A stretch of DNA of 64,000 nucleotides from Trebouxia sp. TZW2008 (Eukaryota; Chlorophyta; Trebouxiophyceae; Trebouxiales; Trebouxiaceae). The stretch's first letter is position 1; each line of letters starts with the position of its first letter. Below are positions 24,811 through 36,000 of the stretch, piece by piece. The DNA lies in the NCBI GenBank assembly GCA_002118135.1, contig BDIU01000022.1, positions 1 through 64,000 on the forward strand, in the 5' to 3' direction. The position numbers were made by a program, and so were the translations under genes. Below the pieces are notes generated by a model that was given only the letters and a program-made list of their open reading frames with translations, had not been told where the DNA came from and made no database searches.

Positions 24811-27034
24811 ATGCTTTTCGGAAGTTTTGACAAGCCAGTGGTAACAGACTACAAGTACATTCACAATGAGAGCCCAGCGAGCAGGTACGGGGCGGAAGTG
24901 TGCTGCTGATCCCTTCAATCTTAGCTGTTTGATACCAAATTTCACTTTCAAGGGCAACGATCGCTAACTTTCATGTTCCGCTCCCATACAGGGCCAAGCA
25001 TTATGCCCAGGAGAATGTTGAGGCGCAGGTGAGCGACTTATGCCTGTGTCAACGGGCTACTGCACTCCATCTGTACTGCTTGCCTTTGTCATCAAGTCTA
25101 GTACACAACAAGCACGCACCTTGTTATGCAGGTTGGCTCAGTGGGCAACATTACGACATACAAAATTGGGACGCTAGCACCTGGCAGTGGGTCAACAGGC
25201 CCTCAGGCCCTCAACAGGTGCGCTTGCTGCATGTTTAAGGTGCTCTGCACTGAACTGCGATAGAGATCCTTTAGCTAATTCATGCTTCTCAGGACGCATG
25301 CTGAAGTGCTTGTAAGCCTATAGGACCAGTCTACCAACAAGCAAACCACTCACACTCAGTGATACAAGCATTCACTGGTGCATTGTTTACATGCAGGCCA
25401 GGACAGATTCCATCCTACATGGCAGATGGATCTCCCCAGAACTATGAGATGGGAAAGGCCCCTGCTGCAAGGGCTGTTGGAGTAAGCTCCCCTCCAGCAA
25501 CAGGGCATCAGGCCTACTCTGGTCGACCATCTTTCCAGGTGAGAGTTGTGCTGCAATATACAGCGTACGCTATTGTGCAGGGTGTTTGCAACTTTGAGCA
25601 AGCACAATGCCCAAGCTTTAGTGCTGCATGTGGTGTGTATATTGCATACTGACCTTCAGCACTGTCAACCTGACTTTTCTGTTGTAGCTTGGCGCCAACA
25701 GAGTCCTGCAGACTGTGTTCTGTGCAGTCTGACTGGCAGTATGGTAGAAAGTATCTGTGATATGCTTTGGCGCAGGCACTCAGTCAGATGTTTGTCGAAA
25801 TCCTAAGGTTTTGCGCTATGCATATTGACAGCTTCTGTGTTGTCACTGAATAGCACTCCTGGTATCATGCGCTACAGCCCTGCTAGTCTCAACAGCTTGT
25901 GTTGCGCAGGGTAGTTGTGTGCTGATGTTCATCTTGGTTCACAAAACCACAGGCTTGCACCACAATACCTGACATTTTGACTCTTTGGCTGACTGCTCAT
26001 TTAGGGGAAGGAGTTTTCTCCAGTGACAACCTCTAGAACGCAATCTTTCCCCAAGAATCAATGCTTTACCTTGGACAACTGGCTCGTCGTCAACTTCTTG
26101 CAGGAGCAGCAGAGAAATGCACAAAGTCGACATGTTCCAGCTGATATGACAGTTGTTTGCAGCTATCGGCGGGGAGATTTGCCATTGCGCAGGAAGTCCG
26201 ACATCTGCAATTCTGACTGTGCCTCAACATCCTGACGCATATCAATACATTATCAGACCGTTGCAAAAGCTGGCTGTACTTATGGCCCCACAGAAGACTG
26301 GCGTCGGTTTATCTATGGTTGTTATTGCTTTGACTGAAACTGTGTTGCAGAGCCCAGACAGACAGCTCCAATAAATGGGTCACTTTGATGCCACTTATGA
26401 TGTACCCAAGGCAGGGCTTGGACAAGTCACTCTACAGTGTGGCTCCTTTCACACTTATGCACTATTGGCACATCTTGCAGTGCTGTGCACACTTAAAGTC
26501 CATCCCTTCCCAATACCTGTGCTACATCAAGGCTGTAATGTAATGCAAAGGTCAAAGCTGGTAGGTGGCCACATACTGTTTGTGCCAGGAAATGCCAGGC
26601 CTGACACATGCGACCATTGTGTATACAGGTGCTGTGCTTTGCTGCAAATTGTATGTTGCCACACACAGGCTAGACCACACGACCCACAGCAAAGGGGCCT
26701 GATGTTTGGAAGCATGCCTCCAAACACCAGTTCCCTTTGCTGTGTGCTAGGTGGCAGTCCCTGCGTATGGCAGCACACACGTTGAAGCAAGCCACATGCT
26801 CCCTGAAAGTGCTAGGAGTTACAACACAACAGACATTTGCATAGACATATACAGCACATGGCTTGCCACAATTTGTCTGTTGCCATTCACAGGCTGGACC
26901 ATTCATCCCACAGCACCGGAATCTGGTGTTTGGAAGCATCCTCCCTGGGAACGCTAGGAGTGACAACGTAAGAGACTTTGATGCACAGTCAGGCCCTGTT
27001 GCCCGCCACCAGCAGCCACCACCAGGCTTTTTTC

Positions 27035-27066
<32 letters not shown>

Positions 27067-30000
27067 GCAGGATGGCAGGCCCAGTATCCTGGCTGGAAGG
27101 GCCAAGTGAGGGCCCCAACCCCTCCCCCTCCTGTAAGCAGCTCTTCTGCCCACTCATATGTCTTGTAGAAATGACAGATGCTAAGTCAGTATGAAATGCC
27201 ATTTGAAACACTCTGGTTTCACTACCTTCAAGAGCAGTGTCGCTCGCCATGCTATATTGCTCTGAACACAGTGTGCAGTCCCTTACATTCCTTGAGCAAC
27301 TGTGATGCAGGCACAAATGCCATGACATCTTGCTGTGCTGTAACCGACCATGCTGAATTGCACTACATATATATTGTTTGCTTCATACAAAGGGGCAACG
27401 TGATATATGGCACAGTGCAACAGGGTGCCAAAACAAGGCACTGTTGATACAACGCTCTTGAACTGACTCTGTGTGTTGACCCCTGCAGCCAAGGCAAATG
27501 CAAGCGCCAAGGATCAGCCCCTACACGACTGGAGAGGGTGGTGTGCATGAGTACCCACCCTACAGGCCTGCTTCGGAGGGTGCCAGGGGACCCCCAGCCC
27601 CAACCAATGCCCCATATGTACACCAGAGCCAGGGCCCACAGGCTCGCACAGCCCCGGGGCAAGGCCCTGTGGCACAGCCCTACCAGACAGCCCCAGGACA
27701 GGCCCCTGCCACTCAGGCCGTCACACATTTGAGGCAGCGCCACGCTAGGGAGTTCAATGCAGTCTCAGGGCAGGGCAGCGCCCGGTCCCCTCCCACAGCA
27801 CATAGCCACAGGGGCTTGGTGCCTGCTGGGCCAACGGCAGAGCAGGGCTGTTCTGAACAGGCCAGGGCGCTTCTACCCTCACCGATAAGCTGAAGGTTCT
27901 TTGCTTCAGGCTTTGGTCTGTACATTTGTTGCTTTACTCATTGTAGTCTGTCCCTGCTTTTGTTACTCCAGCTGCACCTTGCTTTGTGTCTATTTGCTCT
28001 GCTGATGCTGATCAGTAATCATCGGAACTTGGACCCATGCTGGTCTCTGTCTGCACCAAAAAGCGCAACAGAGCCTGGTAAATGCAACAATTTGGTCTCA
28101 CACAGCTGTCATGCATTTGTTGCATGTGCTTTGTGTGTTTGGCCTTGCTTCTGCTGCACCTTACAAGCATAAAACCAGGGATGGCTGCTTAAATATTATG
28201 TGATTTTGTGTTTTTCCAAGCAGTTCTTTTTTACACATTGTTGACTTGAGTTACGTTGACCGAAGCTATACATGATCTGTCCAAGCGTCAAGTTCTATGT
28301 ACATTACTTGCAGGCACTTCATCCTGTTCTTCTTCTTCTTCTTCCTTTAAACCTCACAAGCCATAGGCCTTGTCCTATGCATTTGCAATTGGCAACGCAA
28401 CTGTTGATCTGACTGTCTGTGTTGCATTCTGCAGCCAAGGGGCGTGCAAGCCCCTAAGATGAGCCCTTTCATGGCTGGAGAGGGTGGTGTGCTTGGGCAC
28501 TCACTCCACAGGCCTGCTATGGAGGGTCTCATGTCACCCCCTCCCCCACCCCCAACCCGCAGACCTGCTGTGGAAGGTGGCAGGGGAACACAACACAGAG
28601 CCCCAACCCCTACTGCTGCAGTTGAGGGTGACAGGGGGCCCCCACCCCAAACCCCCACGCCAGCTATGCAGAAGACCCATGCCCACACAGCCCCAGGGCA
28701 GGGCCCTGCCTCACTGCCCCACCTCACAGAGTCAAGACATGGCTATGACGGAGGGATGGTCATAGGCTCAGGGCAGGATCCTGACACACAGGCTCACACA
28801 GCCCTGTTTACTACTGTGTACAGTGGCAAGAAAGACGCCCTGTATGGCTCATCAAGTGGGGCTGCTGTCACAGCTGAGGAAGACACACCCCCTCAGGTAA
28901 GCTACATTAAAGTGTACAAACTAGGGTTTATTGCTGAGGGTTCAAACCCTATTGCGGGGTTTGCTGAATCACTCTGACAAAGTTTGCTTGGCAGGCATCA
29001 TGGCTTCTGCTTCTTGCTGGTTCACAAAATTGCTTTCTACGCAGTTGTTCCACAAAAAATATTTTGTTGAGCAACTATTTCAAGTTTCTTATGCACTGTT
29101 CAGGCAATGTGTGGAGGCCCAGTGGAGGCTGCAGCCATAAGAGCCAGCCATATGGAGGGATTTGTGCGCTGGGGGGACTACACCTCCCTGAACCCTGCCC
29201 CCCACATCCTGCAAAGGCCAAAGGCACAGCAAGATTTCCACGCTGCATCAGATGATAGCTGGGGGGTTTACACACCCATGAACCCCGCCCCACGCATCCT
29301 GAAGCCACCACAGGCACAGGCGGTCGGCAATGATGCACAGGATGAGGGTGTGACTCAGACGCCTCCCCATGCAGTAAGCCCCTTTCTCGCTTGTCTTCTC
29401 TCCACAGGTTACCGTGATGCAGATGCCTGTTCAAGTACAGCAAGCTTTGTGATGCTTGTGACCAACATTGCAGCAGCATGCACTCTCTGTGCAGTTGTGT
29501 TAAGCTGCATAGCAGCCAGCAGCAGCAGGCAATGCTGCTTGTCACGGGCGCTTTGATTGTGTTATACAGTCTACAAGCACGCGACATTGTGTCTGACAAG
29601 TGCGATTGACCGCAAATCATAGCGGTTGGGAAATATGCCTGGCACATACAGCAATGCTTGAGCGGTAAGACACACAGACATGGATGTTTGCTGCTCACAG
29701 ACAAGCAGCATTCTTGTAGGGTTGGCACTGAGACAAAACTTGGGTCCGTCAAGATTGGCTGTGGGCACCCGGCTGATTATCAATGTTGTTGATCTGTGGA
29801 TCTTGTTGCCCTCATTGTCATCTGCATTAGCAATACACACTCTTCTATTTCATGCAAGCCTGCTGAAAAATTACAGGCTGCTAGATCTTGCTTTGTGCCA
29901 CACGCAGGCTCCCCATGCATCTACTTCACCTGGTCATGGGACTGGGACTGAGTATGCGACCCTCAGACAGCCTCCCACCATCAACGCGTCCAAGGCTTCC

Positions 30001-33000
30001 GTCAACAGTGCAGTTCACCGCCACAACTCAGCAGGGCCTTTTGCCCATGCATTTGGTGCACAGCCGTCCAGGATGCCGTCAAGGCCATCTGCTACCCTGG
30101 CAAGACCCTCTGGGCTGCCCCCCAGGAGGGGACCCCTCCCCCTGGCAAGGCCATCTGGTCTGCCTCCTAGGCCGCCTAAGCCTGCTGAGAAGGCTCCTGA
30201 TGCGGTAAGTTCAGCTTTCCAACGCTTTTGCAGGTCTCAACTCATCTTATATCATCACGCTCCCCTCTGTCTCCCGTTGAAGGGCATCTGGTTTGCTGCC
30301 TAGGTCAAAGCCTGCTCAGAAGGCAATGTCTTCTGATGCCCAAGCGGCTCATGATGCAGTAAATTCAGCTTTCCCACACTTCACAAGTCCCATGTCATAT
30401 CACACTCCATGTTGTCTCCTGCCAAAGGACGTCTGATTTATGCCTAGGTGAAAGCCTGCTGAGAAGGCCACGTCTTCTGATACCCAAGCGGCTCCTGATG
30501 CAGTAAGTTCGGCTTGCACAACTCCTTTCAAGGCTGACCTCATCGCATATCACACTCCCCCCTGTCTCCTGCAACAGGGCGTCTGGTTTGCTTGGGTCAA
30601 AGCCTGCTGACATCGCTGCATCTTCCAATGCCCAAGCGGCTCCTGATGCGGCAGGTTCAGCTTTCCCACAAATTCAAAGTCTCATCTCAAATCATGTCAA
30701 ACTCCGCGCTGTCTCCTGCCTAAGGGCATCTGATTTGCTGCCTAGCTTAAAGCCTGCTCAGAAGGCATTGTCTGTGCCCCCGATTGCTCCTGATGCGGTG
30801 GCCTCATTTTTGACACAATAAGTGCAAATGATCTGCCTGATCAGACACCGCTGCCGCAAAAGTCACCAGTGACTTGGCAGTTCAATTGTTTTTTGATCAG
30901 TGCACCACGCCTTTGAAGAGGCATGATTCTACCAAAGGTCTCTTTTCCTTGAATGTCACAAGTTGGTCAATGATGTCTCAGGTATACAGTGGCAAGTGCA
31001 TGGCTAAGCTAGCTGCCTATTTTGTCTTGATATTGCAATCACATTGTGTAACCACAAATGGCTTTTACTGGTCATATTGTTGGTGATAGTGGGATGGGCG
31101 TCGAATTCATACAGATGTCCAAGTATCGCAGATCAAAAAATCGTGAACGTTGTACCGCAGCGAAATGCAAAAATCAAAGCCTGCGCCAATCCTCAAAAGA
31201 GCTTGGTCTTACTGGGTTTAGCTGAAGGAGGGAAAAGCCACTGTCCTATATATATCAGCAGCTGCAGAGGAAGACTACAACCTCAGTCACTGAGTCTCTC
31301 ATGCCGCCGCTGCTGCTGCTGCTGCTGCAAAGTGGCAACATGTACGGTGTGACACACACTGATAACTGCTGACAAGCAAAAGTGTGGCATTGCAGGCTGT
31401 GATAAGCTTGCCATGCAGATGCATATGGAGCACTTCATGCAAACGGATGCATCAAGCCACAGTACAGCAAACACACACTGATGTTCATGTTGCTATAGAG
31501 CCTTGTGGCACTTTACAGGCAGTAGAAAGTGAGCAGAGGAGCAGCACTATGATGAGATTTCCAGTTTGAAGGGCAGCTTAGCCACAGCAGAACATGCACA
31601 ACATGTGTATCTGCATGCTGCTAGACAATGTCGTGGGGCTGTGCAGACAGTTAAAAACACGCACAGAGGAGCTGCATCGTGATGAGAAACACAGACAAAG
31701 ATGTCAAGCTCATTGCTGGCCTGCAAGCTTGATGTCCTTGTCCGTGTTTCTTGTCACAACGCTGCTCCTCTGCTCACTTCCTAGTGCCTGTACAATGCCA
31801 TAAGATTGCCAAGCAGCATGCAGTTGCAAATGTTGCGCATGTTGTGCTGTGCCTAAGCTGCCCTAACGTGTGTATCTGCGTGTGGCTGAACAATTTTTTT
31901 GGCACTGTGCATACGGTGAAACAAAAGACTTTGTGTGCGGAGCAAATGTCAATCTAAATGAGTAGAGGAACAGCACCATGATCAGAAACATAGAGATGTC
32001 CAGCTGGAAGGGCAGCTGAGCCACAGCACAACATGCACAACATTTGTATCTGCATGTTGCTGAACAATCCTTTGGCGCTGTACAGGCAGTAGAAAGTGAA
32101 CACAGGAGCAGCGCCGTGTTGAGAAACACGGACAAGGATGTTAAGTTGGATGGACTACTTAGGTTGAGAGTCGCCACCAAGCAGCTTCGCATTCTGAAGC
32201 GACCCTCAGGGGCACAAGCTGACGCTGAGGAGGCGCTGCCCAAGGCCACAACTGCAACGGTAAGTCACCGACTCTCATGGTCCCTGCTGAGTATTTGCAT
32301 GTGCATGACTAAGCAGTTCAAATACTAAAAAGAGGCAAAGCTGATGTTGCAAAAACGCTGCTCAAGGCTGACGCTGCTGTGGTAAGTCACAGGCTCTCAT
32401 GACCCCTTCCTGGGTAAGTGTATGTGCATGACTCAGCAGCTTTGGCTGTTGAGACATCTATTGAGGCACAGGCTGGCGTTGAGAAGGTATGCTAAGTCAC
32501 AGATTCGCACGGCCCCTTCTGAGTATGCTTGTGCATCACTAAGCAGCTCCATACACTGAAAAGATCCTCAGAGGCACAGGCTGATGTTGAGAAGGCACTG
32601 CCCCAGGCAACTGCTATGGTGCGTGACACACTCTCACATTCCCCTCTGAGTACTTGTGTGCGCATCACCAAGCAGCTATGTATACCAAAGAGACCTGCAA
32701 AGGCACAGTCTGATGTCAAGCACGCAGTGTCCCAGGCCAGTTCTGCTGTGGTCAGTCACAGACTCTCATGGGCCCTTGTTATCAACTGCGTGTGCACGAC
32801 TAAGCAGCACTGGATATTGAAGAGACCAAAAGAGGCACAGGCTGATGTTGAGAAGGCGCTGCCCAAGGCTGACACTGCTATGGTAAGTCACAGATTCTCA
32901 TTGTCGCTTCTGAGTGTTTGCATGTGCATGACTCAGCAGCTTTGGATACTGAAATGACCCTCAGAGGCTGATGTTAAGAAGACGCTGCCCAAGGCTGACA

Positions 33001-36000
33001 CTGCTATGGCAAGTCACAGGTTCTCATGGCCCCTTGCGAGTATTTGCGTGTGCATCACTAAGCAGCTTCCTATACTGAAGAGCCCTTGGAGACAATCCGG
33101 CCTCTGTAGGTCTCTTGAGTATTCGAAGCTGCTTAGTCATGCTCGCACAAATGCTCAGATAGTAATATGAGAATCTGTGACTTGCCATTGCAGTTGGCAA
33201 TCCAGCAGTCAGCCAGATCATCTGTTTCTAAATTTCTGTCTTTTGTGGGTTTTACGACAGCTCTCAGGGATGCCTGGGTCTATGGGCAGCAAGTCCATGA
33301 GTCAAATGAGTCATCATTATGGCGTCTGAGCGTCTCACATGTCTGTGGGTCCAGTATGAAGGTGCTGCCAGGGTCCAGGCTTTTCTGAGTTGCCATCTTT
33401 GTTAGGTACCACTAGCAGGAATCCTTGTTATGCAAGCAGTGAGTGTATGAGCCCGCCTTGAGCAAGATCCCTCATGCAACAAATTATCTGAGCATGTCTG
33501 CAGGTCTAAGATGAAGCTGCTGCCAGCGTTCAAGGTTTTCATCATCACCATCTGTTGGCAAAGAAAACCACATTGCAGCTTCCTTGCAGTCATCTCATGC
33601 TTGGATCCCCAGTTGTGCAAGCAGCAAGTCTATGCGTCAATTTGCTCACCCAACAAGCCATCTGAGCATTTCACGTGGCTGCAGGTCCAGCATCAAGCTG
33701 TCTCAAGAGTTCAAGCTTTACTCAATTGCAATTTTCTCAGATACACCTCACAGAGATCCTAAGGCGAGCATTGAGTCAATGAGCCAGCTCACTCACCCAA
33801 CAAGCTATCTGAGCATGTGTCATGTCTGCAGGCCTAAGATGAACCTTCTGCAAGGGTCCAAGCTCTTTATTGCTGCCACCTTTGTTAGGTACTACTTACA
33901 GGCGCCCCTAGCTGAACAAGCAGTAAGTCCATGGGCCAGCTCGTTTACACAACATGTGGTCTGAGCATGTGTCATGTCTGCAGGTCCAGAATAAAAGCTG
34001 CCACCTAAATTCAAGCTTCTCACCATTGCCATCTTTGTCAACTACAGCTCACAGGGATCCCCAATTGTGCAAGCTATGAGTCGATGAGCCAGACTACTCA
34101 CCCAGCAAGCCGTCTAAGTATGTTTCATGTGTGCAGGTCCAAAATGAAATTGCCAAGAGTGCAAGCTGGCCTTGATTGCCATCTTCATCAAGTACAGCTC
34201 ACAGGGATCTGCTGTGCAAGCAGTAAATTCATGAGCCTGACTACTCACAAAACAAGCCATCTGAGCATGACTCATGCCTGCAGGTCAAGGATGAGCCTGC
34301 TGCAAATGTCCAAGCCTTCTTTTCTCAAGCCAAGGAAAATCCCGACCTGATGAAGCAGCAGGCAGCCATCAGAATCCAAGCATGCTGGAAGGGTTTTGTA
34401 CGGAGGAAACGCCTCACCGCACAACATAAGGCAGCTGCCAGGATCCAGGCTTGCTGGAACGGCCGCCTGCAGAAGAAGAAGTTCAGTCTACAGTGCCGAG
34501 CTGCTAGCACAATCCAGGCATCCTGGAGGCGGTTTGGTCACAGAAGGGCAGTAGCACAGCAGAAAGCAGCCACCCTCATCCAGGCTGCCTGGAGAGGTAG
34601 TCACCAGCAGCACATCCTGGCAGAACAGCGCAGGCCAGCAGTCATAGTGCAAGCCCACTTGAGAGGGTTCCTGTCCAGGCTTCAGCTGCAGCAGCAGCGG
34701 CAGGCTGTAGTCAAGGTGCAGGCTGTGATCAGAGGTGTGTCGGTCAGACGCCACCTGTCGCGGCAGCATCAGGCAGCAACAAAGCTGCAGACTGCATTCA
34801 GAGGCCACCGCCAGAGGCAACCTGGCAGCTCAGCGCAGGTCAGCCATCAAGGTGCAGGCTCTATGGAGAGGCCACGCTGTCAGGCGTCGCCGGTCACAGC
34901 AGCATGAGGCAGCAACAAAGCTGCAGACTGCATTCAGAGGCCACCGTCAGAGGCAAATCCTGGCAGCTCAGCGCAGGTCAGCACTGACAGTGCAGGCTCT
35001 ATGGAGAGGCCATATTGTCAGACGCCGCCTGTCACAGCAGCACCAAGCAGCAACACAGATGCAGGCAGCCGTTAGAGGGTTTGCTCAGAGGCGTCATTTT
35101 GTGGCTCAGCGTAGCACGGCAGTGAAGCTTCAGGCCTTATGGAGGGGAAAGATTGTCAAACAGCGTCTGGCAGGCCAGCATCAGGCAGCGAGCGTAGTGC
35201 AGGCTGCCTTTAGGGGGTTCATTCAGAGGCGTCAGTTCACAGCTCAGCGTGACGCAGCAGTCACAATCCAGGCTGCCTGGAGAGACCAGATTGAGAGGCA
35301 GATGTTAGCACAGCACAGAGCTGCCACAAGGCTGCAAGCTGCCTGGAGAGCTGCAGTCCTCAGGCAGCGCTTTGTGGCTCAGCGCCAGGCCGTGATACTG
35401 ATGCAAAAAACAAGGAGGGCATCAGTCCTCAGGCAGCGCTTTGTAGCTCAGCGCCAGGCTGTGCTGGTCATGCAGAGCACAAGGAGGGCCTCAGTCCTCA
35501 GGCAGCGCTTCCTTGCACAGCGCCAAGCTGTGTTGGTGCTTCAAGCGGCATTCAGAGGCAGGGTGGTTAGGCAGCGCCTGGCAGAGCAACACAGAGCTGT
35601 CATCAGACTGCAAGCTGTGCTGGTAATCCAGGCAGCGTACAGAGGCATGGTAGCTAGACAGCGCTTGGCTGCACAGCACAGGGAGGCTATGAGGCTAAGG
35701 GCTGTGCTCGTAATGCAAGCCACAAGGAGAATGAATGTTCAGGCTAGGATCCAGGGCCAGATGTGCCGCTTGGACTTTGCCAGAATTGTGACTGCCCCTG
35801 TGATTCGTCAGGTGAGCTGAAGTATCAAGTCTGCGCTGCTGATGCAGGCATTGTTTCTGACTCCTTTGGCATTCAAGTCTGGAGCATGCATCATGACACA
35901 GGAATCATGAACATGTGCTGTATGTCACTTTGTGCATGATTGAGTGTGCGTCCCTCATCAGCTTGTTTCAGCAATTGTTCAACAGTTGGTAGATATGCAA

